NCBI GenBank assembly: GCA_036501625.1 | Contig: DASXZY010000046.1 | Coordinates: forward strand, 62,001 to 126,000 | Origin: Palsa-1400 sp036501625 | GTDB taxonomy: Bacteria; Verrucomicrobiota; Verrucomicrobiia; Limisphaerales; Palsa-1400 | DNA: 64,000 bases | Direction: 5' to 3' | Shown here: positions 7,811 to 16,462 of the stretch, piece by piece | Numbering within the stretch: the stretch's first letter is position 1 | Layout of the letters: each line of letters starts with the position of its first letter | Position numbers and translations under genes: made by a program | Notes under the pieces: generated by a model | The model's database searches: none | Told to the model about the DNA's origin: nothing | The model's input: only the letters and a program-made list of their open reading frames with translations

Positions 7811-8587
7811 ATGTGGCGCCAAATCCGCGCAGCGTCCGTGCTCGCTTTCCTGCCATTTTGCCTGAACGCCCAGCCGACGGAGCCTGGGGGTTTTCTGGAG
7901 ATGGCGGCCCCGTCGATTCAGATGGTGGCCGTCACGACCAAAGATTGGACCGCCACCGAAGGGGAACTGCGCCGGTTTAGCAGGACGGAGCAAGGCTGGC
8001 AGCAGACCGGCTCCTTGGTTCCCGTGAAGGTCGTGGTGGGCCGCGCCGGTTTGGGCTGGGGCCTTGGAATGACCAATCCGCCCGTGTCGGACGATCCTCA
8101 AAAGAAGGAAGGCGACGGACGAAGCCCCGCCGGGGTTTTTCCCCTGACTTATGCCTTCGGATACGCCGCGCCCGCCGACGTGCCGGAAATCAAGCTGCCT
8201 TACATCCAATGCACCAAGAGCGTCGAGTGCGTGGATGACCCTAACTCGGCTTATTACAACATCATCAAGGACCGGAACACGGTGGCGAATCCGGATTGGA
8301 AAAGCTCGGAGAAAATGTTGATGGACGACGGCGAGTACAAATTGGGCATCTTCGTCGCGCATAATAGTTCGCCCGCGGTTCCCGGAGCCGGCTCGTGCGT
8401 CTTCATGCATGTCTGGAAGGCGCCGGGCCATCCCACCAGCGGCTGCACAGCCATGAGGCTCGGCGATCTCGAAACGCTGCTGGGATGGCTGGACCCGCGC
8501 GCCCATCCGATTCTGGTGCAATTGCCGCGCAAACAATACCTTGAAAACCGGCGGGCATGGCGGCTGCCAGCCATCCAGTTTGAATAA
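7811..8587 (+). CDS. L,D-transpeptidase catalytic-domain protein (YkuD/ErfK type)
   Basis: A 258-residue exported protein that probably makes or edits 3-3 peptidoglycan cross-links or anchors proteins to the wall. The ATG at 7811 gives a signal peptide ending about CLNAQ. The catalytic His/Ser-Gly-Cys motif is visible as CVFMHVWKAPGHPTSGCTAM with the nucleophile Cys near residue 211, and the family's GDGRSPAGVFPL segment lies upstream. It is divergent to the small membrane-protein gene, with a 65-bp shared upstream region. The next gene follows after 6 bases. Confidence 0.87.
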   Translation: MWRQIRAASVLAFLPFCLNAQPTEPGGFLEMAAPSIQMVAVTTKDWTATEGELRRFSRTEQGWQQTGSLVPVKVVVGRAGLGWGLGMTNPPVSDDPQKKEGDGRSPAGVFPLTYAFGYAAPADVPEIKLPYIQCTKSVECVDDPNSAYYNIIKDRNTVANPDWKSSEKMLMDDGEYKLGIFVAHNSSPAVPGAGSCVFMHVWKAPGHPTSGCTAMRLGDLETLLGWLDPRAHPILVQLPRKQYLENRRAWRLPAIQFE

Positions 8588-8593
8588 CCCAGC

Positions 8594-9970
8594 GTGGACG
8601 CCAAATCCATAAACAGGCGCGAACTGGTCCGCGGCCTGGATTTGAGCGCCACGACTTCATTGGTGGTCGGCACGATCATCGGCACGGGTGTCTTTCTAAA
8701 AACGGCGCGCATGGCGCAATCCGCCGGGACGCCCGCTTTGGTCCTGCTGGCGTGGGCGGCGGCCGGGCTGCTCTCGCTGGCCGGGGCGTTGAGTTACGCG
8801 GAACTCGGCGCGATGCTCCCGGACGCGGGCGGCGAATACATCTATCTCCGCGCCGCCTATGGCAGCGCGCCGGCTTTTATTTTCGGCTGGATGCGCCTGG
8901 CCATTGGCTCGTCCGGTTCCATCGCCAGTTTTGGGGCGGCCTTCGCCATGTTCCTCTCCGCGCTCACGCCGCTCAGTTCTGGCGCGATGAAGGCCATCGG
9001 CGTGGCCGTAATTTTATTCTTTACAGCCGTCAATTGCCTGCGCGTGACGATTGGCGGGCGCGTGCAGGCGGCGCTGACGCTGGCCAAGTTGCTCGCGATC
9101 GCGACCATCGCGGGCGGGGTCTTTTTCTTCGCGCCTTCGGCCTCGTGGGAGCATCTTCGCGCGCCCGCCGGCGTGCCGGCCTGGTGCGGCTTTCCCGCCT
9201 TCGGCGCGGCCATGCTCTCGGCGTTGTGGGCCTTCGACGGCTGGAACAACATGCCGATGGCGGCGGGAGAAGTCCGAAATCCGGGCCGCAATATTCCGCT
9301 CGCGTTGATTCTGGGCATGGCGGTCGTGCTGCTGGTTTATGGCGCGTTGAACCTGGCCTATTGCTACGCGCTGCCCATCGGCGAAATTGCCAATGCCAGT
9401 TCCACTTTGCACGGCACGGCCCTGCCGGTGGCCTCGAAGGCGGCCCAGAGTTTCCTGCCGCGGTTTGGCGCGCAATGGGTGGCCATCGCGGCGTTGCTGT
9501 CAACCATCGGCGCGCTGAACGGATCCATCCTCACTGGCGCGCGCATTCCCTACGCGATGGCGCGCGACGGCTTGTTCTTCGCCTCGTTCGCGCGGTTGGG
9601 GGAGCGCTCGGCCGTGCCGGTGGCGGCCATTATCGCGCAAGGGTTGTGGGCGGCTTTGCTGGTGGTTTCCGCCACCTTCGATCAATTGACCGATTGTGTG
9701 ATCTTCGCCAGCATGATCTTTTACGCCGCCACGACGGCCGCCATCTTTGTCCTGCGCAGGAAGCAGCCCAACACGCCGCGCCCTTACAAAACGCTGGGCT
9801 ATCCCGTGGCGCCAGTGATTTTTATCGCGGTGGCCGTCTGGCTGGTGATCAATACATTGTGGACCAATCCGTATGAGTCGGCGGTGGGACTGGGTTTAAT
9901 CGCGCTGGGCTTGCCGGTTTATTTTTGGCAGCGCCGAAAAGGCTACGGCGAGGTAACGAATACACGATAG
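8594..9970 (+). CDS. APC-family amino acid permease
   Basis: A 458-residue inner-membrane transporter with about 12 hydrophobic helices. The first helix carries the APC motif (VVGTIIGTGVFL), which provides the unwound substrate site, and WAFDGWNNMPMAAGEVRNPGRN matches the conserved segment after TM6 in the LAT-like/YfnA group. The start is GTG at 8594, 6 bases after the L,D-transpeptidase stop. Its last 28 bases overlap the 3' end of the convergent protease gene. The amino acid substrate is unknown. Confidence 0.92.
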   Translation: MDAKSINRRELVRGLDLSATTSLVVGTIIGTGVFLKTARMAQSAGTPALVLLAWAAAGLLSLAGALSYAELGAMLPDAGGEYIYLRAAYGSAPAFIFGWMRLAIGSSGSIASFGAAFAMFLSALTPLSSGAMKAIGVAVILFFTAVNCLRVTIGGRVQAALTLAKLLAIATIAGGVFFFAPSASWEHLRAPAGVPAWCGFPAFGAAMLSALWAFDGWNNMPMAAGEVRNPGRNIPLALILGMAVVLLVYGALNLAYCYALPIGEIANASSTLHGTALPVASKAAQSFLPRFGAQWVAIAALLSTIGALNGSILTGARIPYAMARDGLFFASFARLGERSAVPVAAIIAQGLWAALLVVSATFDQLTDCVIFASMIFYAATTAAIFVLRRKQPNTPRPYKTLGYPVAPVIFIAVAVWLVINTLWTNPYESAVGLGLIALGLPVYFWQRRKGYGEVTNTR

Positions 9971-12888
9971 AACCGCTGCCCGCCGGCCGCCTGGACATCC
10001 GAGGCAGTGACCATGTTGTTCGTGGCGGTGATGGCTGGCCCCAGGTTGATCCAATGCGGCATGGCCAGGTCGTTCGCGTATTTTAGTTGATAGGAAAATC
10101 CGGGCATCGCGCTCCAAGTGAAGACGATTGCGCCATTGCTGGAATTGACCGACGTGAAGTTCGGCTGGCCGATGGGCGTCACGGAGATGTCGTCGAAGCC
10201 AAAGGCGTCCGGGTCGTTGCGGAAATCGAATTCGAGGACCGTGTTCGTATTGGTGGCGGAAACCGCGAACTGCATGTTGGTCCACAGCGTTTGCGGCACG
10301 TTCAGCCTTTGGAAAATGCTGGCGCCGCCCCATTTGACGCCGAATGAATTGATAGGGCCGCCGACCGGGTTGTCCAAAAACAGCGAAATCAAATAAGATT
10401 GGCCGGGCGTCGTGGGAAGGATCTGCGAAAGCGAACCTGTTCCTTGCGGTTCTCCCAGGATGGCGGAATAAAAACCTGAATGGATGTAAGCGCCAAAGAG
10501 TTGCGCCACGGATATGACGGCGTTGGCGTTGGAATTGCCAACAAAGGTCCAATCGGAAAAATCGCCGGTTTCAAAATCGCCATTCCCGACGTCGAGGGTG
10601 AACGGCAGGTTTTGGACGTTCGTGGTGTTCAAATCCGTGATGGCCAAATTGCCGGTTTGGACGCTGAGCAGGACGTTGCTGGCGGCCGCGGTCAGGTTGA
10701 CCGTGAGGTTGGTAATGGATTGGGAAGCGAGCGTTCCGCTGGACGGAGAAAACGTGGCGAAGGGCGAGGTGCTTTGGGCCGACCAATGGATGGGGCCGGC
10801 AGCGGCATTGCCAATAAGAATGGATTGCGATGTTTCGTTGAACGGGCCTCCCGCGGGGCCAAAAACGTACATGCCGGAATTGGTCGCGATGAGGAGGGGG
10901 TCGAAAACCTGCAAGGAAACCGGGTAAATATGTGTGACACCAGAGGTCAGATTGGTGATGAGCAAATTCGAAAGGTAATTGCCGGCCGGCAGATTCGTGG
11001 CCGGTGGCGTGAGCGAGAGGGTGATGATTACGGGAAAATTATTGGAAGTAATGCCGTGCGTCACGGACGCCACCAGCCAGTTCGGGCGCGTGCCCATGAC
11101 CCAATCAACCGTGGTGGCTTCGGTGTTTTTTAATATGACCGTTTCCGTGGTCCCGGCCAAGGCCACGCCGTGGAGGGCTTCAAACGAATATCCGCCTTGG
11201 GGTGTCAATTCCATGCTGTCTGGCGGCGCGAAAGCGTTGATCAAGGCTGGCCCATTGGGCGTGCCCCAGCCTGTGCAAAGATCATAGCCCGGCTGGGCAA
11301 AAAACAGGGTTTGCCCGTTGGCATTGGTGTTGTTGCCGCTCGTGATGTCATGAAAGATTGAAGAGTAAACCGGGCTTTGCGCCAGGCCGTAGAGGGCGGG
11401 ATTGATGAATCCGACGGGCGGGCGCCCGTATTGGGCCGCCTGCTGGTTCATCAGCGCCGTAAATCCAGCCCACAATGGCGCGGCGCAACTGGTGCCGCCG
11501 ACGGACTCGGACGATCCATTGCTGAAGGTGATCCAAACCTGGTCCGCCACCATCGACACATCCGGTATATTCCGCCAAGCGGCCGAGCCTAAGTTGGACG
11601 ACATGCTGACGGATTGCTGCCAGTAAGGAATGGGATAAGTCGCGCTGATTCCGCCGCTGCTCCCCCCGGTATAAGCGCCGGTGGTAAAACCGTTCCAGAC
11701 CGTTTCATCCGCCCATGCTCCGCCAGGGCCGGTTGTGGTCAAACTGGTTCCGCCGACGATCGTGATATTGGGATCGGTCTCCAGCGGCAGCGGCTCATAG
11801 TAGTAGGCGCCAGCGTCGCCGCTGGCCGAGTAAAAGGACTGCCCTTGCGCGGCCATTTCCTGAAAAATGGAGTCCGTGACGGCGTCAATGGCGAAAATCC
11901 AACTGCAAGAAATCTGGCTGGCCAGGTCTTCGACGGCAATTTGGTTGAGCAGATCGTCATTGACGGAAAGTGTGCCGTAGAACGCCTGGTAAACCAGGAC
12001 TTGCGACAAGCCGGGCGCCATCGATATGGCCATTTCGATGTCGAGGGAAACCTCGGCGTTGCCTCCTCCGGCCGGGCCGCTGAAGCTATCGACGGGCACT
12101 TTCACCACGGCGGTGGGCGGCAGGCCGGCCAGCGTTTCGTAGGCGGTGATGTCGCCGGGGAAATAAGTGTCGAATTCCACTAGCGCCAGAGATTGGCCCG
12201 CGCCATTGAGCGGGGTGCCTGGGGCGTAGGCAGCCCTGAAATCGCGCCCGATAAAGTTGCCGCCCGGCCCCGAACCGCCCGTCTGAGATGGTTTTGAGCC
12301 GGAATGTGTGAGCAGGCTCGGCTTGGGCAATTGGAAATTATCCAGCCCGCTGACGTGGATTAGCGGCAGGCCCGCTTCCACCGTTGGCTCGGCGTCGGGC
12401 GCGAAAAATGTCCGCTGCTCGGTTGGATGTTTGAAAACCTTGAGATGGATGTTAAACGCCTTCTGAACATCGGCGGCCGATCCCTCAACATCCAGCAGCA
12501 GGCGGTTGGCATGAGTGTGAACCACGCTCAACCCGTGCGACGCCGCAAAGGCCTTGACCGCCGCGTAATCTTTCTCCGTCGGGCCAAAGCGCTCGGCGAA
12601 CTCCGCCGGCTTGAGATATTGATGAAATTGGGCGCTGGAAGGATCATAAAGGCCGCGCAGCAGGGTTTGCAACTCCGACTGGTTGCGCAACGGCAATCCG
12701 AGGGCCAGCCGCATCTTGTTGGCGCCGGCCAGCGCGCTGACGGATTTCAGCCGCGCGGTGGCGGCCGGAACATGGCCTTGCAAGGCATGGCGGCTTGAGA
12801 GCGCCGCCTGGGAGGCGAACGCCAGCAGGCAGCCTAAAACCGCCAGCGCGCCCCGGCGCCCGCGGCGAAGTGTGAAAAAGCTGGGCAT
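9943..12888 (-). CDS. Secreted sedolisin-type serine-carboxyl protease (S53, pro-kumamolisin)
   Basis: A 981-residue secreted protease. After a signal peptide comes a pro-kumamolisin activation domain (residues ~45-185, with YLKPAEFAERFGPTEKDY), then the S53 catalytic domain. The Glu/Asp pair is in AEVSLDIEMAI, the oxyanion Asp in YSASGDAGAYY, the nucleophile Ser in GTSCAAPLW (~residue 466), and the calcium site in FHDITSGNN and GYDLCTGWGTPNG. From ~560 on come beta-sandwich modules and a short C-terminal domain ending RFYRVFVTSP. It starts 24 bases after the stop of the upstream small exported protein and overlaps the permease tail-to-tail. Confidence 0.93.
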   Translation of the reverse strand: MPSFFTLRRGRRGALAVLGCLLAFASQAALSSRHALQGHVPAATARLKSVSALAGANKMRLALGLPLRNQSELQTLLRGLYDPSSAQFHQYLKPAEFAERFGPTEKDYAAVKAFAASHGLSVVHTHANRLLLDVEGSAADVQKAFNIHLKVFKHPTEQRTFFAPDAEPTVEAGLPLIHVSGLDNFQLPKPSLLTHSGSKPSQTGGSGPGGNFIGRDFRAAYAPGTPLNGAGQSLALVEFDTYFPGDITAYETLAGLPPTAVVKVPVDSFSGPAGGGNAEVSLDIEMAISMAPGLSQVLVYQAFYGTLSVNDDLLNQIAVEDLASQISCSWIFAIDAVTDSIFQEMAAQGQSFYSASGDAGAYYYEPLPLETDPNITIVGGTSLTTTGPGGAWADETVWNGFTTGAYTGGSSGGISATYPIPYWQQSVSMSSNLGSAAWRNIPDVSMVADQVWITFSNGSSESVGGTSCAAPLWAGFTALMNQQAAQYGRPPVGFINPALYGLAQSPVYSSIFHDITSGNNTNANGQTLFFAQPGYDLCTGWGTPNGPALINAFAPPDSMELTPQGGYSFEALHGVALAGTTETVILKNTEATTVDWVMGTRPNWLVASVTHGITSNNFPVIITLSLTPPATNLPAGNYLSNLLITNLTSGVTHIYPVSLQVFDPLLIATNSGMYVFGPAGGPFNETSQSILIGNAAAGPIHWSAQSTSPFATFSPSSGTLASQSITNLTVNLTAAASNVLLSVQTGNLAITDLNTTNVQNLPFTLDVGNGDFETGDFSDWTFVGNSNANAVISVAQLFGAYIHSGFYSAILGEPQGTGSLSQILPTTPGQSYLISLFLDNPVGGPINSFGVKWGGASIFQRLNVPQTLWTNMQFAVSATNTNTVLEFDFRNDPDAFGFDDISVTPIGQPNFTSVNSSNGAIVFTWSAMPGFSYQLKYANDLAMPHWINLGPAITATNNMVTASDVQAAGGQRFYRVFVTSP

Positions 12889-12912
12889 CGGGGGGATTGG
12901 CGCGGCGCGCCT

Positions 12913-13371
12913 TTATGGATTTACGAGTCGGAAATATTGAAAACCGGCGCCTGCGGGTACCGTGGCGGAAATCGTGGAGCCATTGGTCACCAATGTGGCG
13001 GCGGAATTGCCCCACGCATTGGACAGCAAAGTCGAACTTTGTTGCAGCACGAACCCAGTGGCAGGCCCGGTCCACGAAACAATGGCCTGATTGCCGGAAC
13101 GGATGATGGACAGCAATGGCGAATTGGGTGATTGCACCGCGGCGAGAAGGCTCCAAAAGCCACCCGTAATGGAATAGCCGTTGCCGGACATGGTGGCCGT
13201 CGCAGGCTGGCCGATGGTTCCGCTGATGGTGTAAGTCGTGCCGCCGCCCGAGCCGGAACTGGATCCGCCTCCGCCTCCGATGGTGTGCCAATTGATGCTG
13301 TATTGAGCATGAAGGGGTCTGGCAAGGAAAAGCGCTGCGCCCGTGAGCGCGATGAGCAAAAGTTTTTTCAT
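12913..13371 (-). CDS. Small exported protein with C-terminal FYR-like module
   Basis: A 152-residue protein, start ATG 13371, with a clear signal peptide (MKKLLLIALTGAALFLARP) ending near LHAQ. A Gly/Ser-rich linker leads to TYTISGTIGQPATATMSG and SITGGFWSLLA, a pattern I recognise from many Verrucomicrobiota exported proteins. The end (GFVLQQSSTLL...QYFRLVNP) matches the C-terminal module of the protease encoded just downstream. Role unknown; being 24 bases upstream of the sedolisin suggests coexpression. Confidence 0.75.
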   Translation of the reverse strand: MKKLLLIALTGAALFLARPLHAQYSINWHTIGGGGGSSSGSGGGTTYTISGTIGQPATATMSGNGYSITGGFWSLLAAVQSPNSPLLSIIRSGNQAIVSWTGPATGFVLQQSSTLLSNAWGNSAATLVTNGSTISATVPAGAGFQYFRLVNP

Positions 13372-13514
13372 AGAAACAGTTTTTACGCCTGCTGGAGGGT
13401 TTTCTACCATGCGCGAGCGGAATTGACAACAGGATTCTTTCTCGAAAATGGGCTGTTTAGCGAGACGTGGACACGGGCGGCGGATTCTCATATAATGACA
13501 GGCAAAGTCATTCC

Positions 13515-14450
13515 ATGGAAAGATACGCCTATTGCAACTGGGTGGTGATCGCCATCACTTGCTGGGTTTCTTACCTCGGCTTCCGGAACCGGGGTTTTGA
13601 GACGGATTATTTTTTCTGGCCGGAAGCGATTTTGGCCCGGAAGCAATACTATCGTCTCATCACGCCCGGTTTTCTGCACCTGGACACCTTCCATTTGGTG
13701 ATGAATATGGTGAGCCTGTATTTCTTCGGGCCGCTCATCGAAACGATTTTCGGACCGGTGCAGTTTCTGGTGATTTATTTGGGAGCCATCGTGGCAGGGA
13801 ACCTCCTGGCGCTGTGGATTCATCGGCATCATGATTACCGGGCCTTGGGCGCGTCGGGCGGCGTGTGCGGCATCATCTTCGCCTACATTCTTTATTTCCC
13901 GCACAGCCGCATTAATCCCTATTTGCTGCCGATGGGCATCCCGGCGGCATGGTACGCGGTGGTTTTTCTGCTGGCGTCGTTTTATGGCATGCAAAGGCAA
14001 TTGACGAACGTTGGCCATGATGCCCACTTGGGCGGCGCTTTGGCGGGGATGTTTGCGGCGGCCGCCCTTCATCCCTCCGCGATTTACCAGAGTCCGTGGC
14101 TTTTCGCGGGTGTTTCGCTTGGGACGGCGCTCTTGTTTATTTACATGGCTCGGCGCCCATTGTTCACGCCGCTGGAGGGCTTCGATTTCACCAAGGAAAC
14201 CCGCCGCCCCATCAAGCTGCCCGGCCGATTCTCGCCGAGGCGTCTCTTTGCCCGCGCACGGCGGAGCCGGCCGGATTCGGCCGAGGCCGTTGGCCGCCCC
14301 GACCGGCGAGTCGATGCGATCTTGCGAAAGATTTCCAGCGAGGGCCTCCACAGCCTGACCGCCGAAGAACGAAAATTGATGGACGAAACCTCCGAGAAGT
14401 ACCGCCGCCGCGCCTCCCAAGAAAAGCCAAAATCCATTTTCCCGTTTTAA
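13515..14450 (+). CDS. Rhomboid-family intramembrane serine protease with C-terminal DUF6576-like tail
   Basis: A 311-residue inner-membrane protease with six to seven hydrophobic helices. The catalytic Ser is in GASGGVCGI (~residue 114), the catalytic His in DAHLGGALAG (~residue 170), and the oxyanion HxxxN is present in HLVMNM. After the membrane part, a ~100-residue cytoplasmic tail ends with VDAILRKISSEGLHSLTAEE, which resembles the short helical DUF6576 domain found at the end of rhomboids in Bacteroidota and Verrucomicrobiota. The start at 13515 gives MERYAYCNW. It is followed in frame, right after its TAA, by a methyltransferase fragment. Confidence 0.92.
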   Translation: MERYAYCNWVVIAITCWVSYLGFRNRGFETDYFFWPEAILARKQYYRLITPGFLHLDTFHLVMNMVSLYFFGPLIETIFGPVQFLVIYLGAIVAGNLLALWIHRHHDYRALGASGGVCGIIFAYILYFPHSRINPYLLPMGIPAAWYAVVFLLASFYGMQRQLTNVGHDAHLGGALAGMFAAAALHPSAIYQSPWLFAGVSLGTALLFIYMARRPLFTPLEGFDFTKETRRPIKLPGRFSPRRLFARARRSRPDSAEAVGRPDRRVDAILRKISSEGLHSLTAEERKLMDETSEKYRRRASQEKPKSIFPF

Positions 14451-14777
14451 CGGCTAACCCGTTTTTTCGGCGCGGATGGCGAAACGCGCGTTGCGGAGCT
14501 TGGTCTCGAGAATCATCTAAACTATTTCCACGCCAACGGGCATGGACTGGACAGGAATCTGGCGGCCGGTCTTTTCGCTTTCTTAAATTCCACAGTGGTT
14601 GACCAGTATTTCCGGAGATTTAGCGGACACACCCAAGTGAATGCGACGGACTTGCGAAAGCTGGCCTATCCTGATCGCAAAACGTTGCAAGCGATGGGAG
14701 CCGAGTTAAAGCAGCTCGATGACCCGCAAGAAAAGATCGACGAACTCGCAGAGAAATATCTCCATGCCCGCCAATAA
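14451..14777 (+). pseudogene. Truncated adenine-specific DNA methyltransferase (BsuBI/PstI-type), C-terminal fragment
   Basis: Reading in the rhomboid frame immediately after its stop codon, the sequence encodes ~108 residues without a start. From about 14490 it matches the extreme C-terminus of M.BsuBI/M.PstI-like methyltransferases: ELGLENHLNYFHANGHGL, LFAFLNSTVVDQYFRRF and SGHTQVNATDLRKLAYP. Family members are about 500 residues, so the AdoMet-binding and NPPY/F catalytic motifs are missing. Only a 60-residue frame from GTG 14595 could be translated independently. It overlaps the restriction endonuclease start by 14 bases, the normal arrangement for such a pair, so the loss is at the 5' side only. 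Confidence 0.85.
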
Positions 14778-15753
14778 ACCAGGAGCTTTGGCACGATTTA
14801 AAAAGCAAAAACTCACTGAAGCTGCCGAGACTCTGGCCGCGTTGCAATTTGGCCCGAGGCAAAGGAACGAGACGGCCGCATACACGTTGCTCGCCATGCT
14901 TGATCTTCGCCCGGACATTCCTTGGGCCGATTCTCAAGCGCCCTTGCGGGGAATTACTCCGATTATTGACTTTATCGCGGAGGCTTACGGTGTGCGCTAC
15001 GCGCCGAATACTCGCGAAACCATGCGTGATGACGCGGTGAAGTTTTTCGTTGAAGCTGGGTTGCTCCTTCGCAATCCCGATAACCCTGGCAGGCCAACCA
15101 ACAGCGGGAAAACGGCATATCAAATAGAGCCATCGGCCCTTGCGATGCTCCGCAAGGCCGGAACGCCTCGCTGGGCGCCCGCTTTGAAATCTTATCTCGC
15201 CAGCCGCGACGCCATTCAACATGAGATTGCGCGCAAACGCACCCTTGCGCGGGTGCCGGTAACACTCCCAGGCGGTTCACAGGTGGCGCTTTCGCCAGGA
15301 GGACAAAATCCGCTCATTAAGGCGATTATCGAGCATTTTTGTCCCGTATTCGCGCCCGGCGGACTCGTCATCTATATTGGTGACACGGAAAATAAATTCG
15401 TCCATCTGGAAACCGGCCATCTTGCATCGCTCGGCGTAACCTTGGATTCCGCCGCAAAAATTCCTGACGTCATCGTCCACTACGCGACGAAGAATTGGTT
15501 GTTGCTCATTGAAGCCGTCACCAGTGCCGGGCCGGTGGATGGAAAGCGGCGCAAGGAACTCAAAGAATTGTTTGCCGGCTGCAAGGCTGGCCTGGTTTTT
15601 GTCACGGCTTTCGAGACTCGCCGCGCGTTGCAAACTTTCGCATCGGACATCGCATGGGAATCCGAAGTGTGGATCGCGGAAGACCCCGGCCACATGATCC
15701 ATTTTAATGGCGAGCGCTTTTTAGGGCCTTACCCAGACGTTTTGCCCCGTTAG
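14764..15753 (+). CDS. BsuBI/PstI-family type II restriction endonuclease
   Basis: A 329-residue enzyme, about the full length of R.PstI and R.BsuBI, expected to cut CTGCAG. The N-terminal helical domain (residues ~20-130) and the C-terminal nuclease domain are both present; the nuclease core shows KIPDVIVHY, then LLLIEAVTSAGPVD and KRRKELKELF, then the conserved WESEVWIAEDPGHMIHFNG and RFLGPYP. No frameshift is seen. The ATG at 14764 overlaps the methyltransferase remnant. The specificity is inferred from the family. Its survival next to a broken methyltransferase needs a second methylase or loss of activity. Confidence 0.92.
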   Translation: MPANKPGALARFKKQKLTEAAETLAALQFGPRQRNETAAYTLLAMLDLRPDIPWADSQAPLRGITPIIDFIAEAYGVRYAPNTRETMRDDAVKFFVEAGLLLRNPDNPGRPTNSGKTAYQIEPSALAMLRKAGTPRWAPALKSYLASRDAIQHEIARKRTLARVPVTLPGGSQVALSPGGQNPLIKAIIEHFCPVFAPGGLVIYIGDTENKFVHLETGHLASLGVTLDSAAKIPDVIVHYATKNWLLLIEAVTSAGPVDGKRRKELKELFAGCKAGLVFVTAFETRRALQTFASDIAWESEVWIAEDPGHMIHFNGERFLGPYPDVLPR

Positions 15754-15768
15754 ATATAATACGGTTCG

Positions 15769-16149
15769 TTACCCGCCTTCGGATGTGGGTGGGGAGGATG
15801 GCTGAGCCATTTTCCAGCGCAGGGAGAGCAAGACGCCGCCACCCATGGCGATGAGCAGCAAGCTGGGCCAGACAATGATCGGGGCTGGCGGGCTGCCGCT
15901 GCCAGCGGGAAGGCCGGTTTGGGGGCCAAGGAAAGTTGCGGCGCTGGCGTCGTAACTTGAGATGATGCCGGATTCGCCGGTGCTGCTTAACCAGCCGTCG
16001 GAGGGGCCGAGGGCGGGCATAACGTCCATGGCGGTGTAACCTGTCTCATCGGTGAGATCGAGTTGGGACATCGGGATCGAACTGGCAAACGACGTAACGG
16101 CGGCCAGCCCGGTCACTGCCAAAAAGAGCCATAGCTTTATCGTTTTCAC
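15769..16149 (-). CDS. Small exported or membrane-anchored protein, unknown function
   Basis: A 126-residue protein if started at the GTG at 16149, which gives a signal peptide (MKTIKLWLFLAVTGLAAV). The middle (~residues 27-90) is Ser/Gly/Asp-rich with no known domain. Residues ~92-117 form a C-terminal hydrophobic helix (PAPIIVWPSLLLIAMGGGVL) followed by a basic LRWK, the layout of PEP-CTERM-like sorting signals, but without a Pro-Glu-Pro motif. It could be a sorting-type or simple C-terminally anchored protein. Confidence 0.6.
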   Translation of the reverse strand: MKTIKLWLFLAVTGLAAVTSFASSIPMSQLDLTDETGYTAMDVMPALGPSDGWLSSTGESGIISSYDASAATFLGPQTGLPAGSGSPPAPIIVWPSLLLIAMGGGVLLSLRWKMAQPSSPPTSEGG

Positions 16150-16462
16150 AGAAGGACTTCGAGCAATTACCGGCTGGCAGCAGATTCCGCTTGTCCAAGC
16201 GCGGCGGCCGTAAAATTTCTCAAGCACTAGGGAGCAATTCCCATGCCTATGCCAGTGGTGGGAATGATTCTTATATTTTACGCGCGCGAAAAATTGCGAT
16301 TTTTTTCCCGAAATTCGTTGCCAAAAAAAGGGATTGGCTTACACTTCTTCGCAGATGGTCGGAAAAAAGGGGCTGGACGTGAAAAATAATTGACCATTTC
16401 ATTCCTCCACGTTTGGCCCTGAGCAACGGCGGCTTTTTATAAGGCTGCTGTGACGCCGTTTG
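16150..16462. other. Intergenic region upstream of the tol operon
   Basis: A 313-bp AT-richer gap between divergent genes that must contain the tol operon promoter. T- and A-runs are present (for example around 16308-16330), but no convincing -35/-10 pair or terminator could be fixed by eye. Confidence 0.5.

Noticed and set aside
15769..16149. PEP-CTERM sorting signal at the end of the small exported protein
   Set aside because: The hydrophobic helix and basic end fit, but the Pro-Glu-Pro motif is absent.
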